A stretch of DNA of 7,970 nucleotides. Source: Allomuricauda sp. GTDB lineage: Bacteria > Bacteroidota > Bacteroidia > Flavobacteriales > Flavobacteriaceae. The notes beneath the pieces were generated by a model. It ran no database searches. It saw only the letters and a program-made list of their open reading frames with translations, and was not told where the DNA came from. Where the stretch lies: NCBI GenBank assembly GCA_028289745.1, contig JANQOD010000289.1:1-7970 (forward strand), written 5' to 3'. Shown piece by piece: positions 1 to 6,148 of this stretch (position 1 is the first letter of the stretch; every line of letters begins with the position of its first letter). A program made the translations under genes and the position numbers.

Positions 1-14
1 TTGCAGCGGTAAAA

Positions 15-85
15 GGCATCGTGGCCGAGTGGCTAGGCACAGCTCTGCAAAAGCTTGTACAGCGGTTCGAATCCGCTCGATGCCT
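15..85 (+). tRNA. tRNA-Cys (anticodon GCA)
   Basis: A full cloverleaf can be folded. The 7-bp acceptor stem pairs GGCATCG (15-21) with CGATGCC (78-84). The anticodon loop CTGCAAA (45-51) carries GCA at 47-49, which reads UGC/UGU cysteine codons. The T-arm has a 5-bp stem (61-65 with 73-77) around the loop TTCGAAT. The discriminator base at 85 is T, and U73 is the known identity element for cysteinyl-tRNA synthetase, which agrees with the anticodon. CCA is encoded at 86-88. The anticodon stem has one C-U mismatch at its outer end (40/56), which does not threaten the call. A terminator follows immediately, so this is the last gene of its transcript. Only 14 bases lie upstream, so other tRNAs in the same transcript cannot be seen. 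Confidence 0.97.
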
Positions 86-88
86 CCA

Positions 89-120
89 AAACCCGTCTGG
101 ATCAGACGGGTTTTTCTTTT
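89..120 (+). terminator. Intrinsic terminator after tRNA-Cys, possibly bidirectional
   Basis: The arms CCCGTCTG (92-99) and CAGACGGG (103-110) form a perfect 8-bp GC-rich stem with a 3-nt loop. A-T pairs (89-91 with 111-113) extend the stem, and the T-rich run TTTTTCTTTT (111-120) follows. This is a classical Rho-independent terminator for the tRNA transcript. On the minus strand the same hairpin is followed by only four Ts, so it may also stop the leftward operon, though less efficiently. The stop codon of the minus-strand methyltransferase gene (102-104) lies in the loop/stem junction. Confidence 0.92.
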
Positions 121-644
121 TCAGGAAACCAGCCCTTAATTCTGGGCAACCACCGCGGTACATTCTTTTTGTATATTTTGTATTCTTCTCCAAATCTTTT
201 TGTCAAGCCAGGTTCTTCTTTCCAAACAAAATAACAATGGTTCGCCACAAAAAAGAAAATCGCCCATACCAAAATCGCAAAGGATGGCAAAAGAAGGGAT
301 TCACCCAAAAGAATACACAAAACCCCAAGAATCATTGGGTTTCGCATATGCCTGTACAAACTTTTGACCACCAATTTACGGGTGGGGTTCCATGGAGCCA
401 GTGTTCCCTTGCCTATCCTCACAAAAAGTACGACCGACGAGACAAATAAAACAAGTCCGGCGCCCAACACTAGTACTCCAGTAGCAACGCGTGCACTTTT
501 GTTGATGGAAGAAAAAAATGAAGGCAAAAAATTCGGTGAAAACCTGTACATCAAAAAAGGAACGACCACTATCACCATAAACGGTAACAAGAATATGGCC
601 TTTATTATCTCCGCTGTAGATGGTGATCTCATCGCAACAGCCAT
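102..644 (-). CDS. Membrane methyltransferase, isoprenylcysteine carboxyl methyltransferase / PEMT-like family
   Basis: This is a 180-residue integral membrane protein. Hydrophobic segments lie at about residues 12-33, 52-76 and 104-141, the last long enough for a helical hairpin. The C-terminal half carries the family signature: R101-N102-P103 before a membrane hairpin, the acidic pair E143-E144, then FGEEY (151-155) and VPRWLPR (162-168). In ICMT/PEMT-type enzymes this region binds S-adenosylmethionine. The substrate cannot be read from the sequence; bacterial members methylate lipids, small thiols or unknown acceptors, and prenylated protein is unlikely. The start is 10 bp after the stop of the LysE-family gene, so it is probably the last gene of the rnr operon. 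M5 (632) is an alternative start. There is no clear Shine-Dalgarno, which is normal for Bacteroidota. The stop codon falls inside the tRNA-Cys terminator hairpin. Confidence 0.85.
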   Translation of the reverse strand: MAVAMRSPSTAEIIKAIFLLPFMVIVVVPFLMYRFSPNFLPSFFSSINKSARVATGVLVLGAGLVLFVSSVVLFVRIGKGTLAPWNPTRKLVVKSLYRHMRNPMILGVLCILLGESLLLPSFAILVWAIFFFVANHCYFVWKEEPGLTKRFGEEYKIYKKNVPRWLPRIKGWFPEKEKPV

Positions 645-654
645 TTTGAAAATG

Positions 655-1320
655 CTATCTAATATTCTCTATCTGTTCGATGCCCTTTTCAATGTCGAAC
701 TTGTCTTTTGGCAAAAAGCCCTTAATAATCAGTACCAAGCCACATACCACCAAAACAATGCCCAACACTTTCTTGACAAACCGAACCTTCTTTTTGGTCA
801 ATTTTCTCCTAAGCTGTTTGGCCAACAAAATCTTAAAAAGGTCAACTATAAAATAAGTGCCCAGCATGGTTCCAAAAAAAACAAGTATTCGGTTGGGCTC
901 GTTGTCTAGGGTCGGCCCCACAACGATCAAGACACCCAACCAAAATATCAAAACCCCAATGTTGATGAAATTCAAGAGAAAACCCTTGACGATCAAATTG
1001 ATCAGTGTTCCCTTTTTGATCTTCATTTCAACGTTACGTCCGCTTCCCTTGAAATAAACGATAAAGCCGTAAATCAGTAAAATGGTTCCCCCGAAAACGT
1101 ACAGGCCGGGCAGGTTGCTCAAATTTTCGAGCAATTGAAAACTACTGAAATAGGCAATCAACAAAAAGAGAATGTCGGCCACTATGACCCCAATGTTGAA
1201 ACATAAACCCGCTCGAAAGCCTTTGGTGGCACTGGTTTCAAGTAAAACAAAGAAGACGGGGCCAATCATGAAACTCAATAGAAATCCGAGTGGTATGGCC
1301 GCCTGAATGTCTTCCATCAT
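655..1320 (-). CDS. LysE/RhtB-family amino-acid (metabolite) exporter
   Basis: This is a 221-residue inner-membrane protein with about six hydrophobic segments, at roughly 5-27, 40-62, 70-91, 108-136, 145-168 and 183-201. The N-terminal pattern of the LysE family is clear: an early helix ending in S16-F-M-I-G-P-V-F-F (16-24), then T29-S30, then a glycine-rich second helix with D49. The central KGFLLNF (112-118), with N117 and N120, matches the conserved region before helix 4. LysE/RhtB proteins export basic amino acids, threonine, homoserine or related metabolites by proton antiport; the substrate here is unknown. The charged C-terminal tail (204-221) is probably cytosolic. The gene begins with two consecutive ATGs (1318-1320 and 1315-1317). 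It sits 10 bp after the head-GIN gene and 10 bp before the methyltransferase gene, so it is mid-operon. Confidence 0.88.
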   Translation of the reverse strand: MMEDIQAAIPLGFLLSFMIGPVFFVLLETSATKGFRAGLCFNIGVIVADILFLLIAYFSSFQLLENLSNLPGLYVFGGTILLIYGFIVYFKGSGRNVEMKIKKGTLINLIVKGFLLNFINIGVLIFWLGVLIVVGPTLDNEPNRILVFFGTMLGTYFIVDLFKILLAKQLRRKLTKKKVRFVKKVLGIVLVVCGLVLIIKGFLPKDKFDIEKGIEQIENIR

Positions 1321-1330
1321 TGTTTTTTTG

Positions 1331-2014
1331 TTATTCTACACGCTCGATTTTTCCACCAAAAACTGTTTTTTCGTCCATCTTGGCGGGGTCGCCAAATACT
1401 TTTACCAAACCACCGGCCTTTACATTTGCGTTGACATAATCAGTGGCATAAATGTTCGCTTTTCCACCGGCATTTACACGTATTGTAGTGAATTCGGTCT
1501 TGAACTGTTGCCCGTCATAGGTGCCCCCTGTGTTGATGATAACATCTTGTGTTCTTCCAAAACCCTTTGATATGATATCGCCGCCGGTTACCGCTTTTAC
1601 CAACAATTGTTCGGGTTGACAATTAATTTCGAGTTTACCGTTTTCTTGTGCCTTTAACTCCAATACATCTTGATCAAACACCTCTTCTGAACTTATCTTC
1701 GCGTCTTCATTGACATCGATTACTTTTATTTCATTGGTATAATGGAGGTCTATGAACGTTCTATAGCCACTAAAAATCTTATCGATTTCCATTCTTAGTT
1801 TTAGCACACCTGAATTATTGACAATAGCCACTTTGTTTGTGTTCGCCCCGGTAATGACCGCCTTGTTTTCGTTTGATTTGATAAGGTTTATCGAAAGGCC
1901 ATCAAAACCCTTGACCTCATGAAACGGTTCAAGTTCTCTGGTAACCCTGCCGTTCTGTGCGACCAGGGTAAAACAAAGTAGAAAAATTGCGCTATGCAAT
2001 ATAACAGCTTTCAT
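1331..2014 (-). CDS. Secreted head-GIN-domain (DUF2807) protein
   Basis: This 227-residue protein starts with a Sec signal peptide: K2, a hydrophobic core at 4-18 and a likely cleavage near A19/Q20. The mature part reads as a right-handed beta-solenoid of the putative auto-transporter adhesin head-GIN family (DUF2807). The evidence is regular short strands with recurring Gly-Gly turns: TGGD (143-146), TGGT (162-165), AGGK (182-185), AGGL (200-203) and a terminal VFGGKIE (218-224). The opening pattern, in which the domain begins with VKGFDGLSI (34-42), is also typical. The name reflects predicted architecture; the molecular function of these abundant Bacteroidota envelope proteins is not established. 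No lipobox cysteine is seen, so a periplasmic or surface location is more likely than a lipoprotein. The gene lies 11 bp after rnr and 10 bp before the LysE-family gene, inside the leftward operon. Confidence 0.88.
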   Translation of the reverse strand: MKAVILHSAIFLLCFTLVAQNGRVTRELEPFHEVKGFDGLSINLIKSNENKAVITGANTNKVAIVNNSGVLKLRMEIDKIFSGYRTFIDLHYTNEIKVIDVNEDAKISSEEVFDQDVLELKAQENGKLEINCQPEQLLVKAVTGGDIISKGFGRTQDVIINTGGTYDGQQFKTEFTTIRVNAGGKANIYATDYVNANVKAGGLVKVFGDPAKMDEKTVFGGKIERVE

Positions 2015-2025
2015 GTGTCTGTTTT

Positions 2026-4221
2026 TCAGACATTTTCCTTTTGTCCGAGAAGGGAAAAATCCAAATGCCTTTTGATCAGATCGGTATCTTTTACCATTAC
2101 ATATACTTCATCGCCCAATTGGTAAACATTGCCTGTTCGTTCACCTACTATAGCATATTCCCTTTCATCAAAGGTATAATAATCATCTTTGATATCACGA
2201 ATACGAACCATGCCCTCGCATTTGTTCTCGATGATTTCAACATAAATGCCCCATTCCGTAACCCCTGAAATCACACCCAAAAACTCTTTGTTTCGATGTT
2301 GCTCCATGAACTTGATCTGCATGTACTTTATGGAGTCGCGCTCTGCATTCGCGGCCAATAACTCCATCTCAGAGGAGTGACGGCATTTTTCTTCATAAAT
2401 CTCTTCTTTTGGTGTTTTGCCATTGTCGAGATAATGCTGCAGCAAACGGTGTACCATCACATCGGGATATCTTCTGATGGGTGATGTGAAATGCGTATAA
2501 TAATCGAACGCCAGCCCATAATGTCCAATATTTTCCGTAGTATAAATGGCCTTGCTCATGCTCCGTATCGTCAACGTATCGACCAGGTTCTGTTCTTTCT
2601 TTCCCTTGACATCATTTAAAAGCTGGTTTAGAGAGGCGCTGATCGATTTTTTATCTTTTAGGTTGACATGGTGCCCAAACCGTGAAATCACGCCGTTAAG
2701 GGCCATCAATTGCTCTTCATCGGGCTCATCGTGCACGCGATAGACAAATGTTTTTCTTGATTTTTGCTTGCCGATGAACTCGGCCACCTTTCTATTGGCC
2801 AATAACATGAACTCTTCAATAAGCTTATTGGCCTCTTTTGCTTCCTTGAAATAAACACTCTCAGGTTCGTTGTCTCCGTTCAGGTTGAACCTGACCTCAA
2901 TTTTATCAAAAGAGATGGCCCCTTTTGACATGCGTCGCTCGCGCATAATCTTCGCTAATTTGTCAAGTATCAAGATTGCGTCAACCACTTCATCGGAAAC
3001 CTCATAAGAACTGTCCCTGATCGAAATGCTTTCTGGAATTGAAGATTTTCCCGTTTCAATAATGTACTGGGCCTCTTCATAGGCAAAGCGCTCATTTGAA
3101 TTGATTACCGTTCTGCCAAACCATTGTTTTTTGACCTGCGCTCGATCATCTAGTTCAAAAATGGCCGAAAAGGTATATTTTTCTTCATTTGGCCGTAATG
3201 AGCACGCATTGTTCGATAATATTTCAGGGAGCATGGGCACTACTCTATCGACCAGATAAATGGAAGTCGCTCTTTCATAGGCCTCCTCTTCCAATATTGT
3301 GCCCGGTACCACGTAATGCGAAACATCAGCGATATGAATGCCTATCTCATAATTGCCATTGTCTAACTTTTGCAGGGAAAGCGCATCATCAAAATCTTTG
3401 GCATCCTTGGGGTCTATGGTAAAGGTCAGTACCTCGCGCATATCTTTGCGATTTGCGATTTCTTCCTCTTTGATCGAGGTATCCAATTTGTTCGCAAAAT
3501 GCTCCACCTCATAGGGAAATTCATACGGCAGGCCATATTCGGCCAAAATACCATGGATTTCTGTATGGTGTTCACCCGGTTTTCCGAGCACTTTTACAAT
3601 CTTACCAAAAGGTGAATCTGCATCTTCGGGCCAATGGGCCAGCTTGACCAACACCTTATCACCATCTTTGGCTTTGTTTATTTTTTCTATCGGCACAAAG
3701 ATATCGGTGTACATTCTGCCCTCGGTGGGCCGCACAAAAGCAAAGGTTTTATGTTTTTCGAGAATGCCCACATAGGTATCTTTCGTTCTTTTTACAACAT
3801 TGACGATTTCTCCTTCAAACCTTTTGCTGCGTCCCTTTTTTTTGAGCGCCACCTCTACAATATCGCCGTGAAAGGCCTTTCTCAGCTTCTGTGCGGGCAC
3901 AAATACATCTTCGTCCATCTGGTCGACCACCACATAGGCATTACCGCTCATGGTAACATCTAAAACGCCTTCGAGCACCTTTTGCTCTATCGCCTTCTTT
4001 CTAAACTTACCCCGGTCAACCTCGATAATCTTGTCTTTTTGTTTTAACTGGCGTAGACGGTCTATCAATATATTTCGACCTGAGGCGTCGTCAATACCCA
4101 AGCGGGAAGCTATTTGTTTGTAATTGAAACTTTTCGAGGGTTCTCCCTCCAAAACCGTAAAGATACCTTTGGTAATCTCGTTTTTACGTTGGCTCTTGGC
4201 TCTCTTTTTCTTTTTCGACAT
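2026..4221 (-). CDS. rnr: Ribonuclease R (RNB-family 3'-5' exoribonuclease)
   Basis: RNase R degrades structured RNA processively from the 3' end and acts in mRNA decay, rRNA quality control and tmRNA-linked turnover. From M1 at 4221 the protein has 731 residues: a lysine-rich N-terminus (2-13), a winged-helix region (about 15-75), two cold-shock/OB domains (about 82-126 and 135-215), the RNB catalytic domain (about 258-590) and a C-terminal S1 domain (647-725). The catalytic aspartates are visible in TIDPKDAKDFDDA as D270, D276, D278 and D279. The TSPIRRYPD motif lies at 579-587. The protein ends soon after S1 and lacks the long basic tail of the 813-residue E. coli enzyme. The reading frame is open 14 codons further upstream to an ATG at 4263, but that extension is cysteine-rich and non-homologous in character, whereas MSKKKKRAK is a typical start. 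This is the first gene of the four-gene minus-strand operon. Confidence 0.97.
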   Translation of the reverse strand: MSKKKKRAKSQRKNEITKGIFTVLEGEPSKSFNYKQIASRLGIDDASGRNILIDRLRQLKQKDKIIEVDRGKFRKKAIEQKVLEGVLDVTMSGNAYVVVDQMDEDVFVPAQKLRKAFHGDIVEVALKKKGRSKRFEGEIVNVVKRTKDTYVGILEKHKTFAFVRPTEGRMYTDIFVPIEKINKAKDGDKVLVKLAHWPEDADSPFGKIVKVLGKPGEHHTEIHGILAEYGLPYEFPYEVEHFANKLDTSIKEEEIANRKDMREVLTFTIDPKDAKDFDDALSLQKLDNGNYEIGIHIADVSHYVVPGTILEEEAYERATSIYLVDRVVPMLPEILSNNACSLRPNEEKYTFSAIFELDDRAQVKKQWFGRTVINSNERFAYEEAQYIIETGKSSIPESISIRDSSYEVSDEVVDAILILDKLAKIMRERRMSKGAISFDKIEVRFNLNGDNEPESVYFKEAKEANKLIEEFMLLANRKVAEFIGKQKSRKTFVYRVHDEPDEEQLMALNGVISRFGHHVNLKDKKSISASLNQLLNDVKGKKEQNLVDTLTIRSMSKAIYTTENIGHYGLAFDYYTHFTSPIRRYPDVMVHRLLQHYLDNGKTPKEEIYEEKCRHSSEMELLAANAERDSIKYMQIKFMEQHRNKEFLGVISGVTEWGIYVEIIENKCEGMVRIRDIKDDYYTFDEREYAIVGERTGNVYQLGDEVYVMVKDTDLIKRHLDFSLLGQKENV

Positions 4222-4337
4222 TATACTGTTTGATGGGCGAAAAATACAAATTAAACAGGGCAATCAAGTAGTTTAGATTATCAACACTTCATTATATTAC
4301 CCTATTGTCTTTTTTAATAAAATTTAAAAGATGCCCT

Positions 4338-4429
4338 TTATGATGGTATGTTGGTAAGGGTAAAAAAAAACTAGCCTTAAATTTGGTTTGAACATATATA
4401 TAGGTTTATGAACAAATTATGATGGTATG
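4338..4429. repeat. 13-bp direct repeat pair
   Basis: The 13-mer TTATGATGGTATG occurs exactly at 4338-4350 and again at 4417-4429, a 79-bp offset in the same orientation. The flanks differ. The AT-rich background raises the chance of coincidence, but a 13-bp exact match containing GATGG within under 100 bp is notable. It could be a pair of protein-binding sites; no function is known. Confidence 0.6.
4378..4385 (+). promoter_or_regulatory. Orphan Bacteroidota -7-like box (TAAATTTG)
   Basis: TAAATTTG matches the Bacteroidota -7 consensus TAnnTTTG at every fixed position. A TTG at 4351-4353 lies 24 nt upstream, slightly far for a -33 element. It points away from rnr and lies about 400 nt before rpiB, so it would make a long rpiB leader or a separate small RNA. 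In AT-rich DNA the match could be chance. Confidence 0.3.
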
Positions 4430-4467
4430 ATTTTGTTGTAAATCAGTTTTTTGGATTTTTGATCAAC

Positions 4468-4481
4468 GGTTGTGAACAACC
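4468..4481. repeat. Short inverted repeat GGTTGT-GA-ACAACC
   Basis: The arms GGTTGT (4468-4473) and ACAACC (4476-4481) are perfectly complementary around a 2-nt centre. The left side is also flanked by CAAC (4464-4467), which can pair with GTTG (4469-4472). The 2-nt spacing is too short for a good RNA hairpin and fits better with an operator-like site for a dimeric DNA-binding protein. No T-run follows, so it is not a terminator. Confidence 0.4.
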
Positions 4482-4636
4482 ATTTTCAACATGTTCTTAT
4501 TGAAAACAAAATGTTTTTAAATTGTTAATTGCCCAAAAAAGATGTTTGATAAAATACTCTTATCTTTTAACTTCTTTGGTTGTTTTTTTAATCGTAAATA
4601 AGTAATAATCATTCTTTTTTTAAGACCGAAATGAAG

Positions 4637-4656
4637 TTGTTCAAATTTTTGAGCAA
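4637..4656. repeat. Near-palindrome upstream of rpiB
   Basis: The arms TTGTTCAAA (4637-4645) and TTTGAGCAA (4648-4656) match as an inverted repeat at 8 of 9 positions with a 2-nt spacer. This form is typical of a dimeric regulator site. It lies about 95 bp upstream of the rpiB -7 box. The function is inferred only from symmetry. Confidence 0.4.
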
Positions 4657-4722
4657 AAATGAACGATTCACCATAAAATCTAACGTATTCTTTTTTAAAT
4701 GATTACTGAATACTATTAGAAT

Positions 4723-4758
4723 TTTTCAACAGGTCGATTGAAAAGAATCTTAACTTTG
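4723..4758 (+). promoter_or_regulatory. rpiB promoter with overlapping inverted repeat
   Basis: TAACTTTG (4751-4758) is a perfect Bacteroidota -7 box (TAnnTTTG), placed so that transcription would start about 20 nt before the rpiB ATG at 4786. No exact TTTG -33 element is present; the best candidate is TTTC at 4724-4727, 23 nt upstream. The same stretch forms a perfect 7-bp inverted repeat, TTTTCAA (4723-4729) and TTGAAAA (4738-4744), with an 8-nt spacer. A regulator bound there would cover the -33 region, so the weak -33 may reflect activator or repressor control. Confidence 0.6.
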
Positions 4759-4785
4759 TAATGACAACATCAAAAGCACAAAGCC

Positions 4786-5217
4786 ATGAAAATTGCCATA
4801 GGAAACGACCATGCGGGCACAGAATATAAACTGGCCATAGTAGGATTGTTGAAATCAAAAGGCGTCACGGTCATCAATTACGGAACCGATGACACCGAAA
4901 GTGTCGATTATCCTGATTTTGTGCATCCTGTGGCAAAAGATGTGTCGGAAGGAAACGTTGATTTTGGTATAGTGGTCTGTGGCAGCGGCAATGGGGCGAG
5001 CATGACCATTAATAAACATCAAGGGGTACGTGGTGCGCTTTGCTGGAACAAAGAGATCACAGCGTTGGCACGAGAACATAATGATGCCAATATATTGAGT
5101 CTTCCGGCAAGGTTCATAGCGCTTCCCCAAGCACTTGAAATGGTTGAAACTTTTATGAACACCTCTTTTGATGGGGGTAGGCATGAAAGAAGGATAGAGA
5201 AGATACCCTGTGTTTAA
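4786..5217 (+). CDS. rpiB: Ribose-5-phosphate isomerase B
   Basis: RpiB interconverts ribose 5-phosphate and ribulose 5-phosphate in the cytosolic non-oxidative pentose phosphate pathway. At 143 residues the length is normal for the RpiB/LacA/LacB family. The N-terminal phosphate-binding region is visible as GNDHAG (6-11), with D8 and H9. The catalytic loop is CGSGNG (65-70), with C65 as the expected base and S67 at the neighbouring active-site position. NKH (76-78), RGALCW (82-87) and HNDAN (98-102) follow the family order. N7 replaces the common serine in SDHAG, which is a mild variant. The start at 4786 is supported by the -7 box 27 nt upstream; there is no strong Shine-Dalgarno. It is the first gene of the rightward cluster, 15 bp before the cation transporter. 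The metabolic link to the downstream genes is not obvious. Confidence 0.95.
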   Translation: MKIAIGNDHAGTEYKLAIVGLLKSKGVTVINYGTDDTESVDYPDFVHPVAKDVSEGNVDFGIVVCGSGNGASMTINKHQGVRGALCWNKEITALAREHNDANILSLPARFIALPQALEMVETFMNTSFDGGRHERRIEKIPCV

Positions 5218-5222
5218 AAATT

Positions 5223-5227
5223 GAGGA
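5223..5227 (+). promoter_or_regulatory. Shine-Dalgarno that sets the CDF transporter start
   Basis: GAGGA lies 5 nt upstream of the ATG at 5233. An in-frame TTG at 5221 would place this element inside the coding region, so the ATG is the preferred start. Few other genes in this window have such a clear site. Confidence 0.6.
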
Positions 5228-5232
5228 ATGAA

Positions 5233-6144
5233 ATGGGGCATCGTCACCATCATCATCATGCCTATGGCGGCACCAAAGGAAGACGTTTAGGAATTTCCAT
5301 TTTACTGAACCTATTGATTACCGTTGCACAAGTTGTGGGCGGAATCATATCAGGTAGTTTGGCACTCTTGTCGGACGCCCTTCATAATTTTAGTGATGTA
5401 CTTTCCCTGGTTATCAGTTATGTGGCGAACAGGCTTACCAAAAAAAGGGCATCGGCAAATAAGACCTTTGGCTACAAAAGAGCAGAAATTATGGCCGCTT
5501 TTGTCAATGCGGCCACATTGGTCGTAGTAGCGGTCATTCTGATCATAGAGGCGATTGAAAGATTGTTCGAGCCCCTGAGCATAGGATCTGATCTGGTCAT
5601 TTGGCTAGCGGTATTGGGCATTGCTGCCAATGGGTTCAGTGTTCTTTTGTTAAAAGGAGACACCGACAACAATATCAATATGAAGTCTGCCTATTTTCAC
5701 CTGTTGACCGATATGATGGCTTCAATAGCCGTTTTGATCGGTGGATTGTTGATGAAATTCTTTGAAATCTATTGGGTAGATGCCCTATTGACCATGGCCA
5801 TAGCCATTTATTTGATTTATGTGGGATATGATCTGTTGAAAGAGTCGACAAAGGTATTGATGCTGTTTACCCCAAAATCGATAGTGGTTCAAGAAATTGT
5901 GGATACCATTAATCGAATCGATCAAGTGAAAAATGTACACCATGTACATATTTGGCAACTCAATGATGATGAAATTCACCTAGAGGCACACATTGATTTC
6001 AAAGCTGATATAAAACTTTCGGAATTTGATGTCATTTTAGATCAAATTGAAGAAAAGGTATACCACGATCATGGTATCAATCATGTCAATATACAACCCG
6101 AGTACGGCAAGTGCGATAGTAAAAATGTAATAGTACAAGATTAA
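5233..6144 (+). CDS. CzcD/ZnT-like cation diffusion facilitator (zinc exporter)
   Basis: Cation diffusion facilitators export Zn2+ and sometimes Co2+ or Cd2+ from the cytoplasm in exchange for protons. This 303-residue protein has six hydrophobic helices between about 19 and 210, then a cytosolic ferredoxin-like C-terminal domain (about 215-295). The transport-site pairs are visible: H51-x3-D55 in helix 2 (SDALHNFSD) and H156-x3-D160 in helix 5 (HLLTD). This HD-HD arrangement is associated with zinc preference in the family, whereas YiiP has DD-HD. The N-terminus is a histidine cluster (H3, H5-H9), a likely metal-binding or sensing segment. The C-terminal domain holds further histidines near HHVHIW and HLEAH, and the HDHGINH stretch. 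The start is taken at ATG 5233 because a GAGGA element precedes it. The gene lies 15 bp after rpiB and 4 bp before the acetyltransferase gene. No metal-responsive regulator is visible nearby. Confidence 0.94.
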   Translation: MGHRHHHHHAYGGTKGRRLGISILLNLLITVAQVVGGIISGSLALLSDALHNFSDVLSLVISYVANRLTKKRASANKTFGYKRAEIMAAFVNAATLVVVAVILIIEAIERLFEPLSIGSDLVIWLAVLGIAANGFSVLLLKGDTDNNINMKSAYFHLLTDMMASIAVLIGGLLMKFFEIYWVDALLTMAIAIYLIYVGYDLLKESTKVLMLFTPKSIVVQEIVDTINRIDQVKNVHHVHIWQLNDDEIHLEAHIDFKADIKLSEFDVILDQIEEKVYHDHGINHVNIQPEYGKCDSKNVIVQD

Positions 6145-6148
6145 GGGC

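Larger units (their letters stand above)
4222..4785. other. Divergent AT-rich intergenic region between rnr and rpiB
   Basis: About 560 bp separate the divergent starts of rnr and rpiB, and no convincing protein gene is present. The longest ATG-started frame I noticed is 23 codons on the plus strand (4631-4702). The region is rich in homopolymer A and T runs. It contains a 13-bp direct repeat (4338-4350 and 4417-4429), a GGTTGT/ACAACC inverted repeat (4468-4481), a near-palindrome (4637-4656), an orphan -7-like box (4378-4385) and the rpiB promoter (4751-4758). On the minus strand, TTAATTTG (rc of 4248-4255) differs in one base from the -7 consensus and may belong to an rnr promoter. The length exceeds what two promoters need, so an untranslated RNA or a multi-site regulatory region is possible. 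Confidence 0.7.

Noticed and set aside
15..120. tRNA-Cys as an attachment site for an integrated element
   Set aside because: No integrase, and I noticed no second copy of the tRNA 3' end in the window; flanking genes look like core genome.
364..909. 181-codon open frame on the plus strand
   Set aside because: It lies antisense to the methyltransferase and LysE-family genes, which have clear family motifs. The plus-strand product is low-complexity with no recognisable domain.
4222..4263. Upstream ATG giving RNase R 14 extra residues
   Set aside because: The extension is cysteine- and proline-containing with no resemblance to RNase R N-termini. The ATG at 4221 begins a typical lysine-rich N-terminus.
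4561..4580. Possible -7 box TAACTTCTTTG
   Set aside because: The spacing inside the box is three bases too long compared with TAnnTTTG.
4222..4785. CRISPR array or transposon remnant in the AT-rich spacer
   Set aside because: Only one 13-bp repeat pair is present, without regular spacing, terminal inverted repeats or transposase sequence.
5221..5232. TTG start for the cation transporter
   Set aside because: GAGGA at 5223-5227 would lie inside the coding sequence; the ATG at 5233 has correct spacing to it.
4855..5259. 134-codon open frame on the minus strand
   Set aside because: Antisense to rpiB; the composition is that of a shadow frame and it has no motif.
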